Below are positions 26,862 through 34,630 of a stretch of 64,000 nucleotides of DNA, piece by piece. This DNA is from Cognataquiflexum rubidum (GTDB lineage Bacteria > Bacteroidota > Bacteroidia > Cytophagales > Cyclobacteriaceae). Every line of letters begins with the position of its first letter. Position 1 is the stretch's first letter. A program made the position numbers and the translations under genes. The stretch is taken from positions 1-64,000 of the forward strand of contig NZ_JAKZAL010000017.1 of NCBI RefSeq assembly GCF_022538115.1, written 5' to 3'. Below the pieces are notes generated by a model that was given only the letters and a program-made list of their open reading frames with translations, was not told the origin of the DNA and searched no databases.

Positions 26862-27053
26862 ATGAACACAGGAAAAGTTAAGTTTTTTAATGAGTCCAAA
26901 GGATTCGGTTTTATCGTTGACAATGAGTCTTCTAAAGAGTATTTCGTTCACATCACTGGTTTGATCGACGAAATCAGAGAAGATGACGAAGTTACTTTCG
27001 ACCTTAAAGAAGGTAGAAAAGGCCTAAATGCAGTGAATGTAAAGGTAGTTTAA
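26862..27053 (+). CDS. Cold-shock protein (CspA family)
   Basis: This 63-residue single CSD protein binds RNA or single-stranded DNA. It has the RNP1-type KGFGFIV and RNP2-type YFVHIT motifs, and the compact form of Bacteroidota (ends VNVKVV). It is transcribed alone, with a promoter and strong terminator around it. AT-rich sequence precedes its promoter. Confidence 0.95.
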   Translation: MNTGKVKFFNESKGFGFIVDNESSKEYFVHITGLIDEIREDDEVTFDLKEGRKGLNAVNVKVV

Positions 27054-27088
27054 TCTATATACAACACATTGACATCTAGTGAAATTAA

Positions 27089-27113
27089 CCCCGAGCAATC
27101 GGGGTTTTTTTTT
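27089..27113 (+). terminator. Strong rho-independent terminator after the cold-shock gene
   Basis: A 6-bp GC stem (CCCCGA / TCGGGG, loop GCAA) is followed by nine T. It also separates the gene from the convergent menC. Confidence 0.93.
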
Positions 27114-27128
27114 GTGATTATTCCAAAT

Positions 27129-28214
27129 TCAAATCCCCCAAATTCCAGTACCATAGCTGAGCACTCCTCTCTCTATCCTCAAAGGAGAATCAAAATTATT
27201 ATGATACAACTGACCTGTTCCCAATCCTTGGGGAAGGACAATATCAAAAGTAGAGGTAAACTGGGCGATCGCATTCAACCCGACATTGCTCTCCAAAGCT
27301 GAAGTCATCCACCAACCGATTCCCATGGAAGAAGCCAAGGCGATCCATTCCCTACAAGATGCAATTCCGCCGACCAAAGTGGGCTTGAGGATGATGTATT
27401 GAGGCCGTATGGTTTCAAGCAATTCCTTTTTATCTCTATAATCATTGATACCTATCAATTCCTCATCCAATGCAATCGGCAATGGGGTCAGGTTACAAAG
27501 GCTCTGCATTTCCTTCACCTGACCTTGCCTGATAGGCTGCTCGATGCTGTGCAGATCAAATTCATTCAGAACTTTCAGTTTGTCCAAAGCCTCTTCAGGG
27601 GAAAATGCACCATTCGCATCTACTCTCAGAATTACCTGTTGAGCGCTGTATTGTTTTCTGATATAGGCAAGCAACTCACACTCCTGTCCAAAATCAATGG
27701 CCCCGATTTTCATTTTGATGCAAGAATATCCTTCAGACAATTTCTTATCAATCTGATCCAGCATAAATCCCTTCTCACCCATCCATATCAAGCCATTGAT
27801 AGGAAGTGGTTGACCCGCATGGTAAAAAGGCGTATCAAAAATCATTTTCCTGCCTCCATGAAAGAGGTCTAGCAAAGCTGTTTCAAAAGCAAAGCGGATG
27901 CTTGGATAAATTTCAGAAATATGGCTCTTTGCCCATTCCAGTATTGCCTGTTCACTTCCAATAATGGAAGATCCGGAAAGTTGCTTGCAGATATTGGACA
28001 ACACTTCCTCAAAATCCGGGACATCATCGATGCTTAATTTTGGCAAAGGTGCAGCTTCTCCCCATCCTATAATCCCGTTATTTTGAACAGAAACAGCACT
28101 GATGAGGTAAGTCGTTTTGTCTTTCAATACGCCCCGGGAAGTACCTGCATCAAACCTGAACTTGAGTAAATGCGGCCGATATGAAAAATGAATATCTTTT
28201 ATAACTCCCTCCAT
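27129..28214 (-). CDS. menC: o-Succinylbenzoate synthase (menaquinone pathway)
   Basis: The enzyme dehydrates SHCHC to o-succinylbenzoate in menaquinone synthesis. The 361-residue sequence belongs to the enolase superfamily (muconate-lactonizing group), with the catalytic Lys in SCIKMKIG, RVDANGAFSPEEA (first metal ligand), SIEQPI (second), ALDEEL (third) and ILKPTLVGG (second Lys). The frame runs on to 28265, but the ATG at 28214 (MEGVIKDIHFSY) is the usual start. It is divergent from queA. MenC and dipeptide epimerases are hard to separate by eye; the YLIS/GWGEAAPLP and KPTLVGG motifs favour menC. Confidence 0.8.
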   Translation of the reverse strand: MEGVIKDIHFSYRPHLLKFRFDAGTSRGVLKDKTTYLISAVSVQNNGIIGWGEAAPLPKLSIDDVPDFEEVLSNICKQLSGSSIIGSEQAILEWAKSHISEIYPSIRFAFETALLDLFHGGRKMIFDTPFYHAGQPLPINGLIWMGEKGFMLDQIDKKLSEGYSCIKMKIGAIDFGQECELLAYIRKQYSAQQVILRVDANGAFSPEEALDKLKVLNEFDLHSIEQPIRQGQVKEMQSLCNLTPLPIALDEELIGINDYRDKKELLETIRPQYIILKPTLVGGIASCREWIALASSMGIGWWMTSALESNVGLNAIAQFTSTFDIVLPQGLGTGQLYHNNFDSPLRIERGVLSYGTGIWGI

Positions 28215-28220
28215 TAGGTA

Positions 28221-28228
28221 TATATTTG
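28221..28228 (+). promoter_or_regulatory. -7 box of queA
   Basis: TATATTTG fits TAnnTTTG exactly, 24 nt before the queA start and just beyond the menC start on the other strand. The upstream -33 region is not obvious. Confidence 0.55.
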
Positions 28229-28251
28229 CGCTTTGGTTCTTCAAATCCCCC

Positions 28252-29475
28252 ATGACAAAGCACAAAGCTCTTGAGGATATTAAATTATCTGATTACGAAT
28301 ATACCCTTCCGGAGGAAAAAATCGCAAAATTCCCACTTGAAAACCGGGCAGATTCCAAATTGATCCAATATCAGGCAGGCATTATTTCCCATCACCGCTT
28401 TTTTGAAATTTCCGATTTCATACCCTCGGGAAGCATGATGGTTTTCAACAACACCAAAGTCATCCCTGCCAGGTTGATTTTTCAGCGGGAGTCAGGTGCA
28501 AAAATCGAAATCTTTCTTTTGAAACCCCTGCATCCAAGCACGGTCATCAGCGAGGTTATGGTCAATACCACTTCTGTAATTTGGGAAACTTTTATTGGAA
28601 ACCTGAAAAAATGGAGGGAAAACGAAATCCTGCAAGGGCAAATCACCATTCAAGGGAAAACAGAAATCATCAATGCCCGGATGGTGGACAAAATGGAGAA
28701 ACAGGTGGAATTCACATGGACAGGAAATAATATCCCTTTTGTGGCTATTGTCGAAGCAGCAGGAGAAGTTCCAATACCTCCCTACCTCAACAGGAAAGCC
28801 ACAATCGAAGACCGAACCCGATACCAAACTGTATATTCCAAAAAAGAAGGCGCTGTCGCAGCACCTACTGCGGGATTACATTTTACAGATGCAGTCCTGC
28901 AAAACCTGGAAGAAAAAGGAGTAAAAAAAGAATTTTTGACCCTTCATGTCAGTGCAGGAACATTTCAGCCCATCAAAGAAGAACAAGTCTCCGCGCATCC
29001 CATGCACAGCGAACAAATGGTCTTTGATTTGGAAACGATCCAAAATCTTGCAAACCAAAAGGAGAAAATCATTGCCGTAGGAACCACCTCGATGAGGTCC
29101 CTGGAAAGCTTGTATTGGTATGGGGTGATGTTGATGCAGGATGGAAAAGACCTGTTTGATATCCAAAAACTCTACCCCTACTCAGCATTTGAAACTTTGC
29201 CCGACAGAAGGGAGAGTTTTGGAGCGATTTTGGAATTTATGAAGGAAAAAGGCCTGAATGAAATAACCGGTTCTACCGAAATAATGATCATGCCCGGATA
29301 TGATTTCAAAGTCTGTGATGCATTGGTGACCAATTTCCATCAGCCTTCCTCTACTTTGATTCTACTGGTAGCGGCATTTACCAAGGGTAACTGGAGAAAA
29401 ATATACAATGAGGCTTTGGAAAACGGGTACAGGTTTTTGAGTTATGGGGACAGCAGTTTGATCTGGAATGGATAA
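28252..29475 (+). CDS. queA: S-adenosylmethionine:tRNA ribosyltransferase-isomerase
   Basis: QueA transfers and rearranges the ribosyl part of SAM onto 7-aminomethyl-7-deazaguanine in tRNA to give epoxyqueuosine. The 407-residue sequence carries the family blocks LPEEKIAKFPLENRADSKLI, MVFNNTKVIPARL, RTRYQTVYSKKEGAVAAPTAGLHFT, LHVSAGTFQPIK and the C-terminal NFHQPSSTL. It is longer than the usual 340-360 residues, mainly by insertions in the second half. The queuosine precursor transporter of this window (48269-49075) belongs to the same pathway. Divergent from menC. Confidence 0.93.
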   Translation: MTKHKALEDIKLSDYEYTLPEEKIAKFPLENRADSKLIQYQAGIISHHRFFEISDFIPSGSMMVFNNTKVIPARLIFQRESGAKIEIFLLKPLHPSTVISEVMVNTTSVIWETFIGNLKKWRENEILQGQITIQGKTEIINARMVDKMEKQVEFTWTGNNIPFVAIVEAAGEVPIPPYLNRKATIEDRTRYQTVYSKKEGAVAAPTAGLHFTDAVLQNLEEKGVKKEFLTLHVSAGTFQPIKEEQVSAHPMHSEQMVFDLETIQNLANQKEKIIAVGTTSMRSLESLYWYGVMLMQDGKDLFDIQKLYPYSAFETLPDRRESFGAILEFMKEKGLNEITGSTEIMIMPGYDFKVCDALVTNFHQPSSTLILLVAAFTKGNWRKIYNEALENGYRFLSYGDSSLIWNG

Positions 29476-29477
29476 AC

Positions 29478-29897
29478 TTAATCTGTCCCTCCCGAACCAA
29501 GTTTTTTGATCCCGTTGATGAGGTCTTGAAAGTAGGTTCTTCCAACAGGAACGGAATCATTTCCGATGACCACTTCTCTTGGGTTGATACTTTTGATCTC
29601 ATCCAAACGGACAATATAGCTTTTGTGAATCCTGAAAAATTCTTCATTTGGAAGTACAGATTCAAATTCCTTTAGGATATTCCGGAGTGAAAAAACCTGT
29701 GTTCTGGTGACCAAAGTGGTGTAATTGCCATCTCCCTTGAGCCAAAGAATATCAGTCCATTTGACCTTGACTAGATTCCCTTTGTTTCGGATGAAAACGC
29801 CGTCTTTGATCAGGAAACTTTCAACATTTCCATTTTGATTTACACTATCGACCTGCCAATCTTTGTCACTTTTGATTTCTTTCAGTACTTCCTTCAT
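29478..29897 (-). CDS. LytTR DNA-binding regulator without receiver domain
   Basis: The 139-residue protein is almost only a LytTR DNA-binding domain (about 35-135): IRNKGNLVKVKWTDILWLKGDGNYT, SLRNILKEFESVLP, FFRIHKSYIVRLDEIKSINPREV and VPVGRTYFQDL. There is no N-terminal receiver, so it cannot be phosphorylated in the standard way. It converges with queA (2 nt) and lies 69 nt downstream of the PAS protein on the same strand, which suggests a linked sensor-regulator pair. Confidence 0.88.
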   Translation of the reverse strand: MKEVLKEIKSDKDWQVDSVNQNGNVESFLIKDGVFIRNKGNLVKVKWTDILWLKGDGNYTTLVTRTQVFSLRNILKEFESVLPNEEFFRIHKSYIVRLDEIKSINPREVVIGNDSVPVGRTYFQDLINGIKKLGSGGTD

Positions 29898-29966
29898 TAC
29901 CTGTGTTATTTGGTCTTCTAGTCGAATAACATCTTGTTTCAGGAATTGTTTTGAATGCCACAGAAA

Positions 29967-31274
29967 TCAAAAGGAATCTGATTCGTTGACGGTTTTGGTG
30001 TTTTTGCGGATGATCTGATCGAGGTCTTCTGCCAAAACTTTAAGGTAAGAGAGGTATTTTTGGTTTTCTCTGTCCAGTTGCTTTTTGTCCACCAACTCAA
30101 GCAATCCCAATATCGAGGAAAGGGGCGAACGTAGAACAGTAGATTGGGAATACAGGATTTCCTTGAGCATGTCGTTTTGCTCGGTCATTTTGGTAAATTC
30201 AGAATGACTGTCGTGGATGTCTTTGTTGCTGTAAACAAAACCGATAACCTTTTTATTGAGGTTTGTAATCGGATAAAAATCGTGTCGGAACAGCCTTTCT
30301 TCTCCAGAATCTACCAAATAAATGGATTGCTCAAATGAAAGCTTCTTCCCGCCGATGATTTCTTCAAGGTTAGACAATACCTTTTCTTCCAGTCCAGGAA
30401 GCAAAAATTGAAGGAATTTTTGGCCTTCTTTTAAGTCTTTTCCCGCATACTTTCTCAACTGTTCGGATGCAAGGTCATTGAACCTCATTATCCTCAGGTC
30501 CTGACTCATCAGGATATAAGACTGATCTGAATTATTCAAAATCGAATCCAAAGTCAGGTCAAGACGGCCAAGTTCATTTCCCAGCAATTGAACTTCAGAC
30601 ACATCCTTAAAATAAATATCCATCCAGCATATCCTAGGGTGAATGATGATCTTATACCACCTGCCACTTTCGGATAAAAACCCATCAATAACGGTGATGG
30701 CATCAGTTTCTTTTGCCTTTTTGAAATGCAAGGCATATTCATAGATCTTGGGATCAGGAAAAACCTGCCAGATCTTTTTATTGATAAAACCGGTTGCTGA
30801 AGTCCCAAAAAACAATTCCGCATGGGTATTGGCAAATTGGATCTCCCAATCACTGTTCATTTGAAAATAGATATCAGAATCCACACTCACCTTATATCCC
30901 AATTCATTGGAAAGGTATTCTGATTCATCTTTGACCGAACCTACACCCAAGATCCCCAAAAAATCACCTTCCGTGTTTTTCAGAACCGAGAATTCCCAAG
31001 ACAAAAGACTGTTGAAATGACTTTGGGAATAACGGACCATATCATTTGGCCTACCGATCAATTCCGAAATCAATGGCTCAATTTCTTCCCTTTGGTACTC
31101 ATTGAACAACTCAAAAAAGAAAGGACGGGCAAGGCTTCCCAAACTGAAAAATTCCCTGAATTTGGAATTGGAATGGATGACCTCTCCTTCCAAATCCAAT
31201 ACACTGACCAAAAGGTTCTTTGAATCCTTGAGGAACGAAGGCAATAATTCCTTGATTTCTTTGATTTGGACCAT
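29967..31274 (-). CDS. Multi-PAS protein with a degenerate kinase DHp segment
   Basis: The 435-residue soluble protein has about three PAS-type domains (roughly 15-120, 125-235 and 245-370) and ends in a helical segment resembling the dimerisation/phosphotransfer region of a histidine kinase (VLRSPLSSILGLLELVDKKQL). In the H-box position the sequence reads QSTVLRSPL: Thr379 stands where the phosphorylated His should be (compare SHELRSPL). No HATPase domain follows. It is therefore not an active kinase and probably signals by contact, perhaps with the LytTR protein encoded 69 nt downstream. The number of PAS domains is estimated from strand patterns. Confidence 0.8.
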   Translation of the reverse strand: MVQIKEIKELLPSFLKDSKNLLVSVLDLEGEVIHSNSKFREFFSLGSLARPFFFELFNEYQREEIEPLISELIGRPNDMVRYSQSHFNSLLSWEFSVLKNTEGDFLGILGVGSVKDESEYLSNELGYKVSVDSDIYFQMNSDWEIQFANTHAELFFGTSATGFINKKIWQVFPDPKIYEYALHFKKAKETDAITVIDGFLSESGRWYKIIIHPRICWMDIYFKDVSEVQLLGNELGRLDLTLDSILNNSDQSYILMSQDLRIMRFNDLASEQLRKYAGKDLKEGQKFLQFLLPGLEEKVLSNLEEIIGGKKLSFEQSIYLVDSGEERLFRHDFYPITNLNKKVIGFVYSNKDIHDSHSEFTKMTEQNDMLKEILYSQSTVLRSPLSSILGLLELVDKKQLDRENQKYLSYLKVLAEDLDQIIRKNTKTVNESDSF

Positions 31275-31894
31275 CTGTAATGGGGATTAAGAGGCGATTA
31301 GGCTATGAAACTGCGAGATATGATTCCTTAGGATAGATAAGGGCCTGCAATATAATCATTCCCATAAAAACTTTTTATATCATCCATATAAATCTGAATA
31401 TCAATACTTTACTTCTCAGGATAAAAATTTGAGAAATGTATAACAAAAAGCATATTTCTGAATAGAAAGGACAAAAATTCACCTAGAAATTTTTTTTTGA
31501 ATTTTTGACCATGATGAAATGAATCAACACTTTACCTTGGGAAGATTTCATCGACAAAAAATGAAAATAGAGGACAATTCCTTCCAAATCCACCATTTCC
31601 ATAAAAAATAAGTCCCCGATTTTTTGTGATCGGAAAAATAAAGTCCCGGATTTCCATTTTCTACCGGTGAATAGAGAAGGATATATTTTACCCAATGAAT
31701 TTTTCTGATTGAATGTCAGTGGCTTAAACATGATAACTCCAATTCATAAGCCGGTGAGAACATATAATGCAATTCCAGTTTTGTTTATCTAATGAATTAT
31801 CATTTATATTTGCATCTCTTAAGTCGAAAATAAAGCCTAGGTTTAAGAATAAACAATCATAGAGTTTAAATCAAACTCTTTAAAAAAGCAAAAC
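31275..31894. other. AT-rich intergenic region with the tRNA promoter
   Basis: The 620-bp gap upstream of the tRNA genes contains no gene I can support. An 82-codon frame on the minus strand (31483-31731) has no recognisable family. The tRNA promoter lies at its right end. Confidence 0.6.
31780..31812 (+). promoter_or_regulatory. tRNA operon promoter
   Basis: TTTG at 31780-31783 and TATATTTG at 31805-31812 are separated by 21 nt, fitting TTTG-N19-21-TAnnTTTG. It precedes the tRNA-Ser-like sequences. Confidence 0.55.
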
Positions 31895-31950
31895 AGAGAG
31901 TTGGGTGAGTGGCTTATCCCGATGGCTATCGGGACAGCAGTTTGCTAAAC
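31895..31950 (+). pseudogene. Truncated tRNA-Ser copy carrying an 18-bp hairpin
   Basis: This is a 5' duplicate of the next tRNA-Ser: acceptor 5' strand, D-arm start and anticodon arm (AGAGAGTTGGGTGAGTGGCTTA ... CAGCAGTTTGCTAAAC, 22+16 bases) are present, but the variable arm, T-arm and 3' acceptor strand are absent. Within the D-loop lies a palindromic insert TCCCGATGGCTATCGGGA at 31917-31934. The copy cannot fold as a tRNA. Its transcript would run into the intact gene. Confidence 0.75.
31917..31934. repeat. 18-bp palindromic hairpin element
   Basis: TCCCGAT and ATCGGGA are perfect inverted arms around GGCT. It interrupts the partial tRNA copy and is absent from the intact gene at the same site. 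Not seen again in this window. Confidence 0.6.
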
Positions 31951-31965
31951 ATCTTTAAAACAAAC

Positions 31966-32054
31966 AGAGAGTTGGGTGAGTGGCTTAAACCAGCAGTTTG
32001 CTAAACTGTCGTACGGGTAATTCCGTACCGGGGGTTCGAATCCCCCACTCTCTG
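31966..32054 (+). tRNA. tRNA-Ser (anticodon GCT)
   Basis: The 7-bp acceptor stem AGAGAGT / ACTCTCT, D-arm, anticodon arm GCAGT-TTGCTAA-ACTGT with anticodon GCT, a long class II variable arm (CGTACGGGTAATTCCGTACC region) and T-arm GGGGGTTCGAATCCCCC are all present. The discriminator is G; CCA is not encoded. Confidence 0.93.
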
Positions 32055-32079
32055 CAAAGGATCAAAGGATTCTTTATTT

Positions 32080-32153
32080 CGGGGTGTAGCGTAGCCCGGT
32101 ATCGCGCCACATTTGGGATGTGGAGGTCGTAGGTTCGAATCCTGCCACCCCGA
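32080..32153 (+). tRNA. tRNA-Pro (anticodon TGG)
   Basis: Acceptor CGGGGTG / CACCCCG, anticodon arm CCACA-TTTGGGA-TGTGG with anticodon TGG, T-arm with GGTTCGAATCC. Discriminator A; CCA not encoded. Second of the three-tRNA cluster. Confidence 0.95.
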
Positions 32154-32168
32154 CTTATTAGTATTGAT

Positions 32169-32250
32169 GCGCACGTGGCGAAATTGGTAGACGCACTGCT
32201 TTCAGGTGGCAGCGCCCTTGGGTGTGGAAGTTCGAGTCTTCTCGTGCGCA
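32169..32250 (+). tRNA. tRNA-Leu (anticodon CAG)
   Basis: Acceptor GCGCACG / CGTGCGC, class II layout, anticodon arm CTGCT-TTCAGGT-GGCAG with anticodon CAG, T-arm with GTTCGAGTC. Discriminator A; CCA not encoded. Last of the cluster. Confidence 0.93.
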
Positions 32251-32255
32251 CAAAA

Positions 32256-32286
32256 ACAAAAAAGAGGCCCTCAAGCCTCTTTTTTG
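32256..32286. terminator. Bidirectional terminator between tRNA-Leu and the exporter gene
   Basis: AAAAAAGAGGC / GCCTCTTTTTT form a symmetrical hairpin with a CCTCAA loop, giving T-runs in both directions. The last codons and the stop of the convergent exporter gene lie in this hairpin. Confidence 0.85.
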
Positions 32287-33362
32287 CTTTTTACCTTTCT
32301 TAAGAAAATCTTCCAAAAATTTTCATTTTTTTCATTCACCGGAAATTTATCCCCCAACAGATAGCCATATGGCGCCAAAGAAGGAATCCTGTCGAAAGTG
32401 ATTTTTAAAACTCCCATCAAAGGGATAAACAAAATCATCCCGGAGACCCCCCATAAACTCCCCCCGATCAAAATGGCCAAAATCACCACCATGGTATTGA
32501 CATTGACTTTGGACCCCACTATCAAGGGCGTGATCAGATTGTTTTCAGTCAGCTGGATGATCCAAAGTATAAACATGGTGAAAAACGGGTAAAACAGACT
32601 GTCTGTCGTCAACAACACATAAAACACCACCAAGAAAGAGCTGATGATCACCCCAACATAAGGGATCAGGTTCATCACTGCGATCAATACAGCAAATAGT
32701 ACATAGTATTTGATCCCCATAAAGTAAAAAAACACCCCTGACATCACCGATACGATTCCGGTCACAATCGTCATCCCTACCAGATAGGACTGAATGACTT
32801 TTCCTGAATCATCGATCCAGACCAGGATGGAACTGTTGTCTTCTCCTGAGATTTTTTTGAGAAACTCCCTAAAAAAATCAGTGTAATACAGCATTAAAAA
32901 AATGAATAAAGGAACGATTCCTGCCAAAGTCAGGGATTTTCCGGCTCCCAAAAGCGTGGCATTCAGGTTTTCGGGAGTAATAAAACTACTGATTTCCGGC
33001 ATTGTGGTACCATCCAAACCAACCATTCCACCCAAGTCTATAAAATAGGCGGAGATTTTTTTATTGAAAGATTCGCTTATTTGAGGAATATCCAAAATCA
33101 GACTCAGCACCTGATTGATCAATGTATAAAATACAAAGAGCGCAATGGCTGATATCAGAATGATGGTCAGGGCAATAGCAAGTCCACGGGGCAGTCTTTT
33201 CTTTTCAAACCAATTTGAGATAGGATAAAGGGAAAAAGCAAAGAAAATACCCCATACGATGGGGACGATGATAAATGATCCTACTTTCATTATCCAAAAA
33301 ACAATCACAATGATGATCAGGATATAAGCTGTTTTCTGGACGCGGGCTAAAGAAACTGCCAT
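32271..33362 (-). CDS. AI-2E family transporter (TqsA/PerM-like)
   Basis: The 363-residue membrane protein has the AI-2 exporter family layout: three N-terminal helices, an amphipathic soluble segment at about 85-150, and four to five C-terminal helices containing YFMGIKYYVLFAVLIAVMNLIPYVGVII and the family-typical QLTENNLITPLIVGSKVNVNT. Members export various substrates, including Na+ coupled to H+ in some lineages, so the AI-2 name should not be taken as proof. Its 3' end runs through the shared terminator. Confidence 0.88.
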   Translation of the reverse strand: MAVSLARVQKTAYILIIIVIVFWIMKVGSFIIVPIVWGIFFAFSLYPISNWFEKKRLPRGLAIALTIILISAIALFVFYTLINQVLSLILDIPQISESFNKKISAYFIDLGGMVGLDGTTMPEISSFITPENLNATLLGAGKSLTLAGIVPLFIFLMLYYTDFFREFLKKISGEDNSSILVWIDDSGKVIQSYLVGMTIVTGIVSVMSGVFFYFMGIKYYVLFAVLIAVMNLIPYVGVIISSFLVVFYVLLTTDSLFYPFFTMFILWIIQLTENNLITPLIVGSKVNVNTMVVILAILIGGSLWGVSGMILFIPLMGVLKITFDRIPSLAPYGYLLGDKFPVNEKNENFWKIFLRKVKSKKEA

Positions 33363-33418
33363 TTTTGGGGATTTTGATTCAAGTTAAAAATTTTACAACT
33401 CAATAATATCAACGGCCA

Positions 33419-34174
33419 TCAAATAATAAACAGACCACCGTCTTCCAGGACTTCCTGGTATTTATCTTGATCAAACTTATATAAATAAGGTGATTTATGG
33501 GCTGTTCCTTTCTTCACCTCATTGAGTTTGATGACAATCCCCGAATGGAGGATTTTCTTCTGAAAATTTCGGGGATCAATTTTTCTTCCCAAAATGGCCT
33601 CATACATCCTCATCATTGCCGGCATGGTGAATTTTTCGGGGAGCAGGTTGTAGCCCACAGGCTGGTAGCTGAGCTCCAACCTCAAAGAATGCAATGCCTT
33701 TTTCAAAATCTCATTGTGGTCAAACAACAATTCGGGAACAACTTCCAAATCCCACCATTTGCATTCTTCTGTAAACTCATCCGGATTGGGAAAAACCGCG
33801 GCATAATCTACCAAAGCATAATACCCAATGGAAATGGCCCTTTCATACCATGATTTTGGATCAATGATATAGGAAAGCCTGTCAGAAACCTTTTGTCTAT
33901 CGTACCGTTCCGTTTTCCCAAAGGTGTAAAACTGCCTCAAAAAAATGTGATCCAAACCTGTCCTTTCCTGCAAAATCCGAATGGCAGCATCATCGATATC
34001 CTCACTTTGCCGAATCAATCCCCCCGGAAGACTCCAATATTCGGTCCCTTTCCACTTCAACAAAAGCACTTTCAAAGTTCCATCATGAAATCCAAAAATG
34101 ACACAATCCAAAGACAGTTGGGGAAAAACTTCCAGGTTTTCAAAGTCCCGGTTGCTTGCTCTTAATTTTGCCAT
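33419..34174 (-). CDS. Nudix-family transcriptional regulator (NrtR-like)
   Basis: The 251-residue protein has an N-terminal Nudix fold (about 15-150) followed by a C-terminal winged-helix segment (about 160-240), the arrangement of NrtR-type regulators. The Nudix box is degenerate: GLIRQSEDIDDAAIRILQERTGL keeps Gly, the first Glu and one later Glu, but the REUxEE core has become RILQER, so hydrolase activity is doubtful and ligand sensing is more likely. The ligand in Bacteroidota relatives is often a sugar or an ADP-ribose-like metabolite. The target genes are not evident; its direct neighbours are an exporter and a peptidase. Confidence 0.8.
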   Translation of the reverse strand: MAKLRASNRDFENLEVFPQLSLDCVIFGFHDGTLKVLLLKWKGTEYWSLPGGLIRQSEDIDDAAIRILQERTGLDHIFLRQFYTFGKTERYDRQKVSDRLSYIIDPKSWYERAISIGYYALVDYAAVFPNPDEFTEECKWWDLEVVPELLFDHNEILKKALHSLRLELSYQPVGYNLLPEKFTMPAMMRMYEAILGRKIDPRNFQKKILHSGIVIKLNEVKKGTAHKSPYLYKFDQDKYQEVLEDGGLFII

Positions 34175-34227
34175 ACCATTATTTTATTCATCATGTACAA
34201 TTTACACATTGATTTGATTTATTTTTC

Positions 34228-34419
34228 TATATTTGAAAACCAAGTATTACATTTGAGATCAAATGAATTTTCGATCTGAATTTTAACCAAGACAATATCG
34301 GAAATTCCCCTCCTAAGAATGAGATAAACGCCCTTACGACTATAGATTTTAAGATAATTAAGCCAAATTGAACTTAAACCTAGTAAAATCCTCCCGATGA
34401 TTCGTTGGGAGGATTTTTG
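34228..34419 (+). ncRNA. Candidate small RNA with its own promoter and terminator
   Basis: A perfect -7 box TATATTTG (34228-34235) is followed, about 180 nt later, by an 11-bp stem (AAAATCCTCCC / GGGAGGATTTT) with five T. Between them no reading frame longer than seven codons opens with ATG. No known RNA family was recognised. It could also be a leader remnant of a lost gene. Confidence 0.4.
34385..34418 (+). terminator. Rho-independent terminator without an obvious upstream gene
   Basis: An 11-bp inverted repeat with an 11-nt loop and a trailing TTTTT reads on the + strand. The nearest gene to its left is on the other strand, so it must end some unannotated + transcript or serve the minus strand weakly. 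Confidence 0.7.
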
Positions 34420-34458
34420 TTTGTTACCTTTTCCTGTTTCCTAGGTACTTGCATATTC

Positions 34459-34541
34459 CAACTTCCCTACCTCCCTACCTCCCTACTTCCCAACTTCCCC
34501 ACTTCCCGACCTCCCTACTTCCCAACTTCCCAGCAATAAAA
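34459..34541. repeat. C/T-rich low-complexity tract
   Basis: Irregular tandem copies of CCTACCTCCC and CCAACTTCCC fill this stretch. The tract at 43251-43300 has the complementary A/G-rich composition. It carries no gene. Probably a strand-slippage repeat of intergenic type. Confidence 0.7.
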
Positions 34542-34592
34542 CCAATTTTCAACCTTTCAACATTTATAAGCAATTACAATTTGGGGTTTGGA

Positions 34593-34600
34593 TATATTTG
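34593..34600 (+). promoter_or_regulatory. -7 box of the M28 peptidase gene
   Basis: TATATTTG matches TAnnTTTG and ends 30 nt before the chosen ATG. Confidence 0.5.
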
Positions 34601-34630
34601 CGGACAGGTGATTTCCAAAAAATTAATTCT

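Noticed and set aside
31483-31731. 82-codon minus-strand frame upstream of the tRNA cluster
   Set aside because: It begins with ATG but shows no known family, signal or clear promoter; the area is AT-rich intergenic. It could be a decayed gene but support is too thin.
31985-32251. Minus-strand frame across the three tRNA genes
   Set aside because: It is the reverse strand of tRNA-Ser, tRNA-Pro and tRNA-Leu, a well-known source of false proteins.
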